Part shown: positions 33,691 through 41,875 of the stretch, piece by piece
Position numbering within the stretch: the stretch's first letter is position 1
Layout: every line of letters begins with the position of its first letter
Source of the DNA: PCRC01 sp017848435
GTDB taxonomy: Bacteria; Pseudomonadota; Gammaproteobacteria; Burkholderiales; Burkholderiaceae_C
Assembly: GCA_965284315.1 (NCBI GenBank)
Contig: OZ260072.1
Span: 1,860,001 to 1,924,000, forward strand
Direction: 5' to 3'
DNA: 64,000 bases
Made by a program: the position numbers and the translations under genes
The notes under the pieces: model-generated
Databases searched by the model: none
Told to the model about the DNA's origin: nothing
Seen by the model: only the letters and a program-made list of their open reading frames with translations

Positions 33691-35139
33691 GTGGATTTTA
33701 GTTGCCCAGCCGCTGGTGCTGGCCAACACGTCAAACCATTCGCCAGCCTCGCGCTGCCGCACAACCAAGTTGGGGACACTAGATTGCAAGCACACGGTCT
33801 GACTGCCGCAGGGCACGCCCTTTTCAAATTCATTTCCACCAGCATCCAGCGCCACCCCAAACGGCTCACCACCGTGCTGGCCGCGCTCATGCTCGGCGGT
33901 GGCGGCGGTGCCTTTGCCGTGGCCTCGTTGGTCCCTGACGTTGCCGACCTGCCGGTGCGCGAAGTGGTGGAAGCGGTTCAGCCGCTGCCGTACGGGCCAC
34001 AAGCCGCTTTGCTCGACGTGCACAGCTTCAATCTGTTCCGCTCAGACGTCAGCCGCTCGACCGACTCTGCACAGAGCCTGTTGGCGCGTTTGGGCATTGA
34101 CGATGCCGAAGCCGTGGCTTTTGTGCGCAACAACGCCTTGATGCAAAAGAACGTGATCGGCCGCGCTGGCCGCTCCGTCACCGCCGAAGCCGACGACCAA
34201 AATGCCTTGCGCAAACTCACCACCCGCTGGAACAGTGACACAGAAGGCAGCTTCAACCGCCTGGTGATCGAGAAATCAGCCCAGGGCTTTCAGGCCCGTG
34301 TGGAAACCGCACCGCTTGCGGCATCGACCCAGCTCGCCAGCGGCACCATCCGCACCTCGCTGTTTGCCGCGACGGATGACGCCCGGATTCCCGATGCGAT
34401 CGCCATCAACCTGGCCGAGATTTTCTCCAGCGAAATCGACTTCCACCGTGCGCTGCGCAAAGGGGACCGTTTCTCAGTGGTTTATGAAACCCTGGAAGCC
34501 GACGGCGAACCCGTCCGCAGTGGCCGCGTGCTGAGTGCCGAATTTGTCAACAACGGCAAAACCTACCAGGCCATCTGGTTCCAGGAGCCTGGGCAAAAGG
34601 GGGGCTATTACACGCTCGACGGCCAAAGCCTGCGCCGCCCTTACCTCGCTTCGCCCATGGCTTTCTCCCGCATGAGCAGCGGCTTCAAGATGCGTTTCCA
34701 CCCGATCTTGAAAACCTGGCGTGCGCACTTGGGTGTGGACTACGCTGCGCCCACCGGCACCCCTGTGCGCGCGGTGGGTGGTGGTGTGGTTGACTTCGCC
34801 GGTCGCCAAGGTGGCTTTGGCAACGTGGTGTTCATCAAGCACCGCAACAACCACACCACGGTGTATGCCCACCTGAGCCGCATCAATGTGCGCAAAGGCC
34901 AAAGCATCGAACAAGGTGAAACCCTTGGCGCTGTCGGTGCCACCGGCTGGGCCACCGGTCCCCACTTGCATTTTGAGTTCCGCGTCAATGGCGTGCACCA
35001 AGACCCGTTGTTGCTGGCCCGCCAGAGCGAAGCCATTCCTGTGTCCACCGCGGCACGTCCGCTGTTTGAGCGCACGTCTGCTGCCATGCGGCCACAGCTC
35101 GCTGCAGCGGCATTGGCCAGCGTCGCCAGCGCACAGTAG
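33691..35139 (+). CDS. M23-family peptidoglycan endopeptidase
   Basis: 482 residues. A signal-anchor helix lies near residues 60-80 (TTVLAALMLGGGGGAFAVASL), an OapA-like/LysM-like middle follows, and the C-terminal LytM domain has its zinc ligands in GFKMRFHPILKTWRAHLGVDY and HLHFEF. MepM-like enzymes cut peptide cross-links in the cell wall. A GTG at 33691 gives a longer than usual cytoplasmic N-terminus; a later in-frame start is possible. The codon use is lower in GC than that of genes before 33 kb. Confidence 0.88.
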   Translation: MDFSCPAAGAGQHVKPFASLALPHNQVGDTRLQAHGLTAAGHALFKFISTSIQRHPKRLTTVLAALMLGGGGGAFAVASLVPDVADLPVREVVEAVQPLPYGPQAALLDVHSFNLFRSDVSRSTDSAQSLLARLGIDDAEAVAFVRNNALMQKNVIGRAGRSVTAEADDQNALRKLTTRWNSDTEGSFNRLVIEKSAQGFQARVETAPLAASTQLASGTIRTSLFAATDDARIPDAIAINLAEIFSSEIDFHRALRKGDRFSVVYETLEADGEPVRSGRVLSAEFVNNGKTYQAIWFQEPGQKGGYYTLDGQSLRRPYLASPMAFSRMSSGFKMRFHPILKTWRAHLGVDYAAPTGTPVRAVGGGVVDFAGRQGGFGNVVFIKHRNNHTTVYAHLSRINVRKGQSIEQGETLGAVGATGWATGPHLHFEFRVNGVHQDPLLLARQSEAIPVSTAARPLFERTSAAMRPQLAAAALASVASAQ

Positions 35140-35152
35140 TCAGCCAATCGCG

Positions 35153-35176
35153 AGCGTGACCGTCCACGGTCACGCT
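35153..35176. terminator. Hairpin after the M23 peptidase gene
   Basis: AGCGTGACCGT (35153-35163) pairs perfectly with ACGGTCACGCT (35166-35176) across two bases, eleven base pairs in all. No T-run follows, so it is not a standard intrinsic terminator; it may be an mRNA-end stabiliser. The rest of the 163-base gap before the next gene holds no visible gene. Confidence 0.45.
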
Positions 35177-35302
35177 GGTAGAGGTGCGCTGGAAGCCGAC
35201 TGAACACCATCTAAGGGTTTTCGGTGTCGGTGACAAAACTTTTCAAGCCGTTATAGGTCACAAACAGCCGTCTGTGCTGTTTGTACCGTCAGGAGCTGTT
35301 CC

Positions 35303-35797
35303 ATGTTCAAGAAAATTCCGGTTCTCGCCTTTGGCCTGGCCACGTTGACGCTGCTGTCCGCAGTCAGCAGCCACGCGAAACAGCCGCGTGAGCGTGTCTT
35401 GAAAAATGCCGAGGTGTTTGTTGACCAGCCCGACAACCTGGCCACCCGCGTGAAGGTGCTGACCGACGCCAAAGGTGGGTTCCAGGTGACCAACCTGAAA
35501 CCAGGCATGTACAGAATCGTTGTGCAGACGGGTGAGCCCCCCAAAGACAAAGACGGCAAGAACCTGGCCGCCAACGACTATGTGGGCCCACAAGGCCTGC
35601 GTGGCGCGGTTCGCTGGGGTGAGGCGCGTAAACAGTATGGCGACATCAACTACGTCACATTGACCATGGAGCCCACGCGCAGCACTGGCCCATTCAGCCA
35701 GAACCAGAAGCTCGTCAACGGGCGAACCATGGGCGTGTTTGTCACGGTCTACAGCGACAAGGAAGTTCTCAAAGGCGTGGTGACAGGGGAGCCTTGA
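35303..35797 (+). CDS. Secreted prealbumin-like/carboxypeptidase-regulatory-like protein
   Basis: 164 residues with a signal peptide (MFKKIPVLAFGLATLTLLSA to SHA, about 1-25). The next segment, VKVLTDAKGGFQVTNLKPGMYRI then VVQTG, is the pattern of a single SpaA/CarboxypepD-regulatory-like beta-sandwich. The remainder is not recognised. AGGAG precedes the ATG by six bases. It is followed by a cytochrome gene 62 bases on, and the pair faces the molybdenum hydroxylase operon. Possible roles are a structural partner or a ligand-binding accessory; no function is assigned. Confidence 0.68.
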   Translation: MFKKIPVLAFGLATLTLLSAVSSHAKQPRERVLKNAEVFVDQPDNLATRVKVLTDAKGGFQVTNLKPGMYRIVVQTGEPPKDKDGKNLAANDYVGPQGLRGAVRWGEARKQYGDINYVTLTMEPTRSTGPFSQNQKLVNGRTMGVFVTVYSDKEVLKGVVTGEP

Positions 35798-35859
35798 ACC
35801 GGGGCAAGCTTCAGGCCCACCGTTTCTTATCTGCGCGCTCAAAAATCGACAGGCAGCTC

Positions 35860-36174
35860 ATGTTCTACAAAAAATCAGCAGCTCTGATCGTTGCAACTGC
35901 CAGCCTGTGTGTACCCACCGTGTCGCAGGCGAGCTTGGGCATTGCCAGTGCGCAAAACTGCATGGAATGCCACGCTGTTGACCGCCATTTCAACGCACCG
36001 TCTTTCAGGCAGATCGGCGCACGGTACAAGGGTGACAAAACCGCCCAGGACCGTCTGGCCAAAAAAGTCTTGACAGGTGGCGGCGGCCAATGGGGTCCGA
36101 ACTCCATGCCCCCCCAGATCATTACCAAGTCCGACGCGCAGAAAGTCGTGGCCTGGATACTCACCTTGAAGTAA
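35860..36174 (+). CDS. Monoheme class I cytochrome c
   Basis: 104 residues with a signal peptide (about 1-24) and one CxxCH heme site (CMECH near residues 34-38); the distal Met ligand is in NSMPPQ. This is a small periplasmic c-551/552-type electron carrier. It is the nearest plausible electron acceptor for the molybdenum hydroxylase encoded on the opposite strand; such two-subunit enzymes have no FAD subunit and hand electrons to cytochromes. Confidence 0.92.
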   Translation: MFYKKSAALIVATASLCVPTVSQASLGIASAQNCMECHAVDRHFNAPSFRQIGARYKGDKTAQDRLAKKVLTGGGGQWGPNSMPPQIITKSDAQKVVAWILTLK

Positions 36175-36205
36175 GCCACACAACCATTCAACCAACGCGA
36201 ACATG

Positions 36206-36233
36206 AAAAAGGGGCCCGAAGGCCCCTTTTTTT
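36206..36233. terminator. Bidirectional intrinsic terminator
   Basis: AAAAAGGGGCC, loop CGAA, GGCCCCTTTTTTT: a strong GC stem with A- and T-runs on both sides, between the convergent cytochrome gene and the Gly/Leu-repeat protein gene. It can terminate both. Confidence 0.92.
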
Positions 36234-36251
36234 GGAGAGAAGAATCCCTGA

Positions 36252-37481
36252 TTACAGGAATTTGCCCACCGCACCCAAGGCGATAGGGCCAGCGATTGGC
36301 ACTTCCTGAACCAGGTTGGTGATGGGCACAAGGGCTGGCAAGAGCACGTCGCCAACGGGGGCCAGAAGACCTGCCGATACGCCGCCCAAACCAGTCGCCG
36401 TCAGAACCTGGTGGAAAGGCAGGTCGTTGCTCAGCTGGTCGCCACCGCCAATGCCGGCAACAATGTCGTCCACGTACACGATCTGGTCGGTCAGGCCGGT
36501 GATCAAGTCGAGCGTGGCGTTGAGTTGCTTGCCGTCGGTGAAGTCACCGATCAGAGGCAGGTCTACTAAAGCACCTTCAATCGCATTGGTCAACGAACCC
36601 AAGATACCTTGCTCGGTCACCAGGAATTGCAGGTAGTCTTCCGACAGCAAACCACCGCTGTAGGCGCCGATGAAGGCGGTGACAGCGGGCAAGTCACCAC
36701 CGACGACCATGCGCGTGATTTCATTTACCAGTGGGATGCCTTCGGTGAGGGCAACAGGGCGGGTGGCGAGTTCATACAAGAGGATTTCTTCACCGACCGA
36801 GTTGCCACCCAACAGGCTTTGGGCAAGCCCAAACAAAGGCGTGCCGTACAGCGGGGTCACCAGGAAGCTGGAGAGCGAACCACCTTCAACACCTTGGCCA
36901 ACGATGCCGTTGAGGGCTTCGCCTAGGATGGGGATGCCGTACGTTGCGTCGGCTAACGTGGCCAGCAAGCCGCCGATTGGCGAAGAGCTGCTGCCGCCGA
37001 CGTCGCCAGTGCCGGAAGTACCCGCACCACCGCCCAAGCCACCCAGACCGCCGCTGAGGAGGTCAAGGCCGGGCAGGCCACCACCGCCCAGGCCGCCGAG
37101 TGCGTCCACACCAGGCAGGGCCGCTGTGGCAGTGCCGCTACCCAAACCGCCGGTCAGGCCAGACAACAGGTCCAGCGGCGAACCGCCACCGGTCAAACCA
37201 CCCAGCAGGTCCAATGGCGAGCCGCCACCGGTCAAACCACCCAGCAGGTCCAGCGGCGAACCGCCACCGGTCAAACCACCCAGCAGGTCCAATGGCGAGC
37301 CGCCACCGGTCAAACCACCGAGGATGCTCAGAGGTGAAGAAGAGCCTTCTTCGCCGCCACCAGTCAGGCCGGTCAACAGGCTCAGCGGGGAACCTGCGCC
37401 ACCCGACAGACCGCCCAAGAGGCCGGTCAGGCTGCCGAGTCCGCCACCTGCGCTCAACAAAGAGTCAAAAGGAAGTGCCAT
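36252..37481 (-). CDS. Gly/Leu-rich tandem-repeat protein, unknown function
   Basis: 409 residues that I do not recognise. The N-terminal third is low-complexity Gly/Leu/Ser with perfect 13-residue tandem repeats (GGSPLDLLGGLTG, residues about 53-104, four copies) and degenerate flanking copies. Residues about 180-409 are non-repetitive, hydrophobic and Gly-rich, ending GPIALGAVGKFL. There is no Cys, no Sec or Tat signal and no obvious membrane helix. It starts 21 bases after the 2Fe-2S subunit gene, so it is the third gene of the molybdenum-hydroxylase operon and ends at the terminator. It may be surface-exposed or a scaffold; a T2SS or non-classical export route is only a guess. Confidence 0.85.
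   Translation of the reverse strand: MALPFDSLLSAGGGLGSLTGLLGGLSGGAGSPLSLLTGLTGGGEEGSSSPLSILGGLTGGGSPLDLLGGLTGGGSPLDLLGGLTGGGSPLDLLGGLTGGGSPLDLLSGLTGGLGSGTATAALPGVDALGGLGGGGLPGLDLLSGGLGGLGGGAGTSGTGDVGGSSSSPIGGLLATLADATYGIPILGEALNGIVGQGVEGGSLSSFLVTPLYGTPLFGLAQSLLGGNSVGEEILLYELATRPVALTEGIPLVNEITRMVVGGDLPAVTAFIGAYSGGLLSEDYLQFLVTEQGILGSLTNAIEGALVDLPLIGDFTDGKQLNATLDLITGLTDQIVYVDDIVAGIGGGDQLSNDLPFHQVLTATGLGGVSAGLLAPVGDVLLPALVPITNLVQEVPIAGPIALGAVGKFL
37169..37324 (-). repeat. Four 39-bp tandem repeats in the Gly/Leu-rich gene
   Basis: Four adjacent 39-bp units start at 37169, 37208, 37247 and 37286. Units 1 and 3 carry AGCGGCGAA and units 2 and 4 carry AATGGCGAG at the same place, so the array is really two copies of a 78-bp dimer. 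Each unit encodes 13 residues and keeps the frame. Confidence 0.95.
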
Positions 37482-37502
37482 TTTAATTCTCCAATATAAG
37501 GT

Positions 37503-38075
37503 TCAACGGAATGACGGCGCAGCAGCCATCATGGCGGCGCGGATACGTGGGTACGTACCGCAGCGGCACATGTTGGCTTGCATGGCGTTCGTGATGCCTT
37601 CATCTGTCGCGGCACCTTTGACGCGGGTCAGATACTCGTAAGCGCTCATCAACTGACCCGCCTGACAAAAACCACACTGGGCAACGTCAAACTGTTCCCA
37701 TGCGGCCTGCAGTGCAGGGCCGTTGGGCAGGCCCGACAGGCCTTCGATCGTGGTGATGTTGATTGCAGGAGTGCTGCCTGCCGCGACGCCGACGTCACCA
37801 ATACGCGTCACGCAAGTACGGAATTTGTTCTTTTGCGTGGTTGGCTGTGTGCCGCTGAAACGGCTGTCAGGCGAGTAAGGGCTGTTGCCATTGCCGCCTT
37901 CAGCGACGATGGGTGTTGACGAGTTGCAGGTGCAAGCACCGCAAACGCCCACGCCACAACCGTACTTGGGGCCTGTCAATTCCAGCTTGTCGCGCAGGAT
38001 GTACAGGAGGTAATCGTTCTTGTCAGCTGTAACGGTGCGTGGCGTGCCGTTCACTGAAATGGTAAAAGATGCCAT
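37503..38075 (-). CDS. 2Fe-2S subunit of a molybdenum hydroxylase (IorA-like)
   Basis: 190 residues. The plant-type 2Fe-2S domain uses Cys40, Cys45, Cys48 and Cys88, and the C-terminal domain uses Cys134, Cys137, Cys170 and Cys172 (CGFC ... CRC). Between Cys48 and Cys88 there is an insertion of roughly 28 Ser/Gly/Asn-rich residues, and an extra Cys at 50; related subunits usually have a short loop here. It lies 21 bases from both its operon neighbours. It should transfer electrons from the molybdopterin subunit to a cytochrome. Confidence 0.93.
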   Translation of the reverse strand: MASFTISVNGTPRTVTADKNDYLLYILRDKLELTGPKYGCGVGVCGACTCNSSTPIVAEGGNGNSPYSPDSRFSGTQPTTQKNKFRTCVTRIGDVGVAAGSTPAINITTIEGLSGLPNGPALQAAWEQFDVAQCGFCQAGQLMSAYEYLTRVKGAATDEGITNAMQANMCRCGTYPRIRAAMMAAAPSFR

Positions 38076-38096
38076 GGTATGTGTGCTCCTGAAGGA

Positions 38097-40514
38097 TTAA
38101 GCGTCGGTCAGAGGGGCCGATGGCGAGTTGTAAATCGGCAGCTCTTCGGGCATGTGCGATTCCAGGCTTGGGTTCAGTTCGCGGTTGATGTCGGCCCAGG
38201 CGTTGGCCACAGCGGCCAATGCAGAAGGGGCACTCAGTTCACCGGCACCACCCACGCGGTTGTCATTGATGTTGACAAACACGGTTGGGTTGAACTTGTA
38301 AGCGCACTCGCGCATGCGGTTCCAGTAGTAGTTCAAGAACGTGCTTTGCTGCGCAGCGCCATCAACAAAAGTGATTTTGCTGAAGTACACCATCGCGATG
38401 GCGTCGGCCAGAGCACCTTCGGCCATGGACGCACCACCCGATGGGTTGGTGACCTTGCCCATGTCCACGGCAGCCCAGACTTCCTTCACGGTCGGTGGCA
38501 CTTTCTTGATGTCGGCGTTGCGGGCCAGTTCTGACACCACGATCTGCATGGAAGCGCTGTTCCATTCTTCGTGGCAACCGAAACCAATGCCTTGCACGGT
38601 GCTGGCACCACTGGCGTTGTGCGCTTTAACAGCCGCTGCAGCGGCGTCGTAGGTGGCCTTCATCTCGTTGAAGATGCCACGCAGGCGCTCGGACTTGAAG
38701 TACTTGAGGCGCAGCTCAAACGGGTTTTGACCCGTTTTGCGTGCCAGCTCGTCCATGAAGATTTCCTTGCCGCCCTGGCCGCTCACGCTGTACACGGCGC
38801 GCATGGCGCCGGTTGGGAACGGTGCCACGACTTCGCGGAAAGCTTCTGTGGTGTTGAACGAGTACGGCGATGGTGCCGACAGCGGGAAATAGTCGAAACC
38901 GGTCTGGTTGGTCGCCGACAGTAGGGTTTCCGTCGGGGTGTTGTCCACGCCAGAGGGCAGTTCGCACAGGATCGAGACAAACTTGTGGTTCAGGCTCAGG
39001 ATGGATTTGCCGTCAGAACCAATGTTGGCAATGTAGCGGCTGAAGGTGGGCGGACGGTATGGGCACATGCGCAGATCGTCGTTGCGCGACCACATCACCT
39101 TGATACGGTTGGTGGTCACACCCTTGGCATTGGTCAAACCACCCATCTTGCGGACAGCATCGGCGATGCGTGCGGACTCGGCAGACGATTCCACCAGCAG
39201 GTTGCGACCGAAGTGGCCGTAACCTTGTGTCACGTTGAGCAACACCTTGGTAGGCGACAGGTCAAGACCAACCTGTTGGGCCAACTGTTGGCGGTTGAAA
39301 CGCGGTACCTGCGATGCCCACCAGGCTTGCAGGCTGGTGCAAGGCCCGCTCTTGTCGCCGTAGGCTTCTGCCACACCAGCTTGCGTACCCAGGGTACCTT
39401 GGGCGTGGAAGCCCACGAAGAAACCACGCTTCACTTGCTTTGCGGCCAGCAATTTGCCGCCAGCGGGATCAGGACCCACGGCGTCTTTCAGCTTCTGGTT
39501 CAGCATGGGGGTGCTGAAACGGGCTGCGGTGCCTGGCTTCCAGGTGATCAGGTCTCGGGCCATGATCTGGTCACGGGCTTCCAGCGCGTCACCGAATGTG
39601 TCGGCCGCAATGCCCACGCCGGTGTAAATGGTGAAACCATTTTTGTTGGAGTTGAAGGGAATCACGGCCTTGACCAGCTTCGTGCCGTCTGGCTTGGTCA
39701 GGTTCATGATGGCCGCGGTGTCCACCTTGTCTGGTGCACCACGGGTTTGCAGTGAGTGCATCACCAGCACGTTCACCGCATCCATTTGCGTGTCGATGGT
39801 GTACTTGAGGCTACCGTTGTAGATGGCCTTGCTGTCAATGCGTGGGATGCCAGTGCCTGGAACAAGGTCCGCGCTGTTGCCGCGAATTTTCATGCCTTTG
39901 CCCAGGAGACCACCGGCTTTTTGACCGCCTGCATCAACACCATATGCCCAGGCAGATGCCACGGGGCGCGAGCCGAGGGTTGCGGCAGCTGCAGCAGGAG
40001 CCAAAGAGGCAAAAGTTTTGCCGCCAGCGGTTGGACCACCAGCGCCAGATGCGATAGGACCGCCGACAGCCAGCATGCGGGCGCGCAGTTCAGCGCCAAC
40101 GGTACGAACTGGGTCGGTCAGCAGACGGGTTGAGCCAGAAGCGCCCACCAGCGTGGTGGTGAAGGCAGTGGCTTTTGCGGTCGTGAAGGATTGGCCAATC
40201 ACATCGCTGACTGGAATGCCAATTTCGTCGGCCAACAGGATGGCCATGGAGGTCAAAATGCCTTGGCCCGATTCAACGCGTGGGATCGTCAGGATCACCT
40301 TGTTGTCGCTGCGAATCGCAACGTACGCGTTCATCTCTACAGATGTTGTTTCAGCAGCCGTGGCGTCTGATGCGTCCGTGGCGAGCTTGACGCCAATGGT
40401 CAACGCGGCTGGTGTTGCCACCACCCAGGTCATGAAATTCCGGCGGTCAACTTTTGGTGTGCTGACCTCGGCGCTTGTGTTGTCGCTCTGAGGAACAAGG
40501 AGTTCAGTGTTCAT
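38097..40514 (-). CDS. Molybdopterin-binding subunit of a Tat-exported hydroxylase (IorB-like)
   Basis: 805 residues of the xanthine dehydrogenase/isoquinoline 1-oxidoreductase superfamily. The N-terminus carries a Tat-type RRNFM motif at 24-28 followed by a hydrophobic stretch, so the holoenzyme is probably periplasmic. The catalytic Glu is in the C-terminal VGGAGELSAPSALAAVANA. It is a divergent member, with several loops richer in Ala/Gly/Thr than usual. The substrate (an N-heterocycle or aldehyde in relatives) cannot be read. It is the first gene of the operon and is preceded by a long 356-base leader. Confidence 0.88.
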   Translation of the reverse strand: MNTELLVPQSDNTSAEVSTPKVDRRNFMTWVVATPAALTIGVKLATDASDATAAETTSVEMNAYVAIRSDNKVILTIPRVESGQGILTSMAILLADEIGIPVSDVIGQSFTTAKATAFTTTLVGASGSTRLLTDPVRTVGAELRARMLAVGGPIASGAGGPTAGGKTFASLAPAAAAATLGSRPVASAWAYGVDAGGQKAGGLLGKGMKIRGNSADLVPGTGIPRIDSKAIYNGSLKYTIDTQMDAVNVLVMHSLQTRGAPDKVDTAAIMNLTKPDGTKLVKAVIPFNSNKNGFTIYTGVGIAADTFGDALEARDQIMARDLITWKPGTAARFSTPMLNQKLKDAVGPDPAGGKLLAAKQVKRGFFVGFHAQGTLGTQAGVAEAYGDKSGPCTSLQAWWASQVPRFNRQQLAQQVGLDLSPTKVLLNVTQGYGHFGRNLLVESSAESARIADAVRKMGGLTNAKGVTTNRIKVMWSRNDDLRMCPYRPPTFSRYIANIGSDGKSILSLNHKFVSILCELPSGVDNTPTETLLSATNQTGFDYFPLSAPSPYSFNTTEAFREVVAPFPTGAMRAVYSVSGQGGKEIFMDELARKTGQNPFELRLKYFKSERLRGIFNEMKATYDAAAAAVKAHNASGASTVQGIGFGCHEEWNSASMQIVVSELARNADIKKVPPTVKEVWAAVDMGKVTNPSGGASMAEGALADAIAMVYFSKITFVDGAAQQSTFLNYYWNRMRECAYKFNPTVFVNINDNRVGGAGELSAPSALAAVANAWADINRELNPSLESHMPEELPIYNSPSAPLTDA

Positions 40515-40870
40515 AGTACCTTCTGTAGTGCTAAAGGTTTAGGAAAATCCCAGCGCCGAGTGTAGGTAGCCATTCCCCCAGAAACTCTAGGGAAAACCAT
40601 TAGCTTGGGTAAACCACTATTAAACAAATGTGAAATTTGGCACGGTTTAGTGAGCGCAGTGTCTCAAATTGAGACTGTAACGGTCTCTTGTGTGCACCGG
40701 TGCGCAGCACAAACGCCCAGTTGTCAGTCTATTGAATTACTGTGGGCGGGCCAATGAAGCCATAGGTTCGCGCTGACAGAGCCCACCTGAATGCCATTTT
40801 GTAAGCCTTGCCGGCGCATTCCGGTAAAACTTTCTCCCTAGCCACCCGCCAATGGAACTGTTTAGGGGGG
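40515..40870. other. Gene-free leader upstream of the molybdenum hydroxylase operon
   Basis: 356 bases without a convincing gene, lower in GC than the surroundings. It holds the 15-bp palindrome at 40661-40675 and, nearer the operon, two similar segments (on the minus strand TGGTTTACCC and TGGTTTTCCC, about 20 bases apart). It must carry the operon promoter; no clear -35/-10 or sigma-54 match was found by eye. Confidence 0.7.
40661..40675. promoter_or_regulatory. Palindromic operator candidate upstream of the hydroxylase operon
   Basis: GTCTCAA-A-TTGAGAC is a perfect seven-base inverted repeat with one central base. GAGAC (40671-40675) is then matched again by GTCTC at 40683-40687, forming a second overlapping dyad. 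It lies about 147 bases upstream of the large-subunit start, a distance typical of an activator site. Confidence 0.5.
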
Positions 40871-41359
40871 TTAGCGCTTGGGGGGTGTCGCGCGCGCGGC
40901 CGCCGCGTCCTTGGGGGTTGGCATGTCGAGCGTCAACACGGGGGGGCCGTCCACACTGGCAGCGAGTTGGGCGCGGCGGGGTGACACTGCGCTCAGCACC
41001 AGCCCATCGGTGACGGTGCTGCCCACCTGGTAGGGTTTGGGTGGTTTGCCGTCAATGCCAATCAACGCAGCGGCGCTGTCTTCGCCGGCAATCACGCCCA
41101 GCAATGCCAGGCGGCTGGCCACTGTCGGTGCTGCGACGATGGCCACCTGGGCTTCGACTGCTCCCATCAGTTTGGCCACGGCGGATGCATCCACCAGCGC
41201 GCCCTCGTTGTTGGGCAGCAGCGAGGCGATGGCCGCACGGTCTGCCAATGCGCTGCCAGGCATGCGTCCGCTCCACTGCAAACCCCAGGCCACAGCACTG
41301 CCCATGGCCAAAGCCCAGACCAAAAATGCCAACCCAAGAGACCAAGTTTTGCTTTGCAT
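40871..41359 (-). CDS. gspC: Type II secretion system protein GspC (short form)
   Basis: 162 residues. One N-terminal transmembrane helix (LGLAFLVWALAMGSAVAWGL) is followed by the HR domain of GspC (LLGVIAGEDS...AALIGIDGKPPKPYQVGSTV), which links the inner-membrane platform to the GspD secretin. There is no C-terminal PDZ domain. The gene lies on the strand opposite to the rest of the gsp operon and is divergent from gspG. The ATG at 41359 was preferred over a GTG at 41386. Confidence 0.83.
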   Translation of the reverse strand: MQSKTWSLGLAFLVWALAMGSAVAWGLQWSGRMPGSALADRAAIASLLPNNEGALVDASAVAKLMGAVEAQVAIVAAPTVASRLALLGVIAGEDSAAALIGIDGKPPKPYQVGSTVTDGLVLSAVSPRRAQLAASVDGPPVLTLDMPTPKDAAAARATPPKR

Positions 41360-41424
41360 GCAACGATTATGATCCAGCTCAATCACAATACCGCGTGTGC
41401 ATAACCACTGACCGATTGGCTTTT

Positions 41425-41853
41425 ATGAAGTTGTCTGCAAAACGAATGGCGCGGGGTTTTACCCTGATCGAGTTGATGGTCGTGCTGGTCATCATTGGTG
41501 TACTGGCTGCGCTGATTGTTCCCAACGTGCTGGACCGTGCTGACGACGCGCGGGTGACCGCCGCCCGCACCGATGTCAACAACATGGTGCAGGCCCTGAA
41601 GCTCTACAAACTCGACAACCAGCGCTTTCCCACCGCCGAGCAAGGTCTGCAGGCGCTGGTGACCAAGCCCACGGTTGGGCCGATTCCACCCAACTGGCGC
41701 CCTTACCTCGACAAGTTGCCCAAGGACGCATGGGGCCAGCCATACCAGTACCTGAATCCAGGTGTACACCAGGAAATTGACGTGTTGTCGTTCGGGGCGG
41801 ACGGGCAGGCCGGCGGTGAAGGGAAAAATGCCGACATCGGCAGCTGGCAATAA
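41425..41853 (+). CDS. gspG: Major pseudopilin GspG
   Basis: 142 residues. The prepilin peptidase site is G/FTLIELMVVLVIIGVLAALI with Glu5, followed by the GspG beta-domain (DNQRFPTAEQGLQALV, PKDAWGQPYQYLNPG, LSFGADGQAGGEG with calcium-site acidic residues). It builds the T2SS pseudopilus. It is the first gene of the main operon; its promoter must lie in the 65-base divergent gap with gspC. Confidence 0.96.
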   Translation: MKLSAKRMARGFTLIELMVVLVIIGVLAALIVPNVLDRADDARVTAARTDVNNMVQALKLYKLDNQRFPTAEQGLQALVTKPTVGPIPPNWRPYLDKLPKDAWGQPYQYLNPGVHQEIDVLSFGADGQAGGEGKNADIGSWQ

Positions 41854-41875
41854 AACCACCTGGCGCCCTACGTGA

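Noticed and set aside
37169..37324. Possible CRISPR array
   Set aside because: The 39-bp units are contiguous with no spacers and encode an in-frame protein repeat.
36670..37641. A Pro/Arg-rich 323-residue open frame opposite the Gly/Leu-repeat gene
   Set aside because: Its proline repeats are the complement of the Gly codons; the minus-strand frame fits operon spacing and the terminator.
40621..40660. Sigma-54 promoter suggested by TGGCAC
   Set aside because: There is no GC dinucleotide of a TTGC element at the required distance on the plus strand, and the gene it would serve lies on the other strand; the minus-strand TGGTTTACCCAAGC has the wrong spacing.
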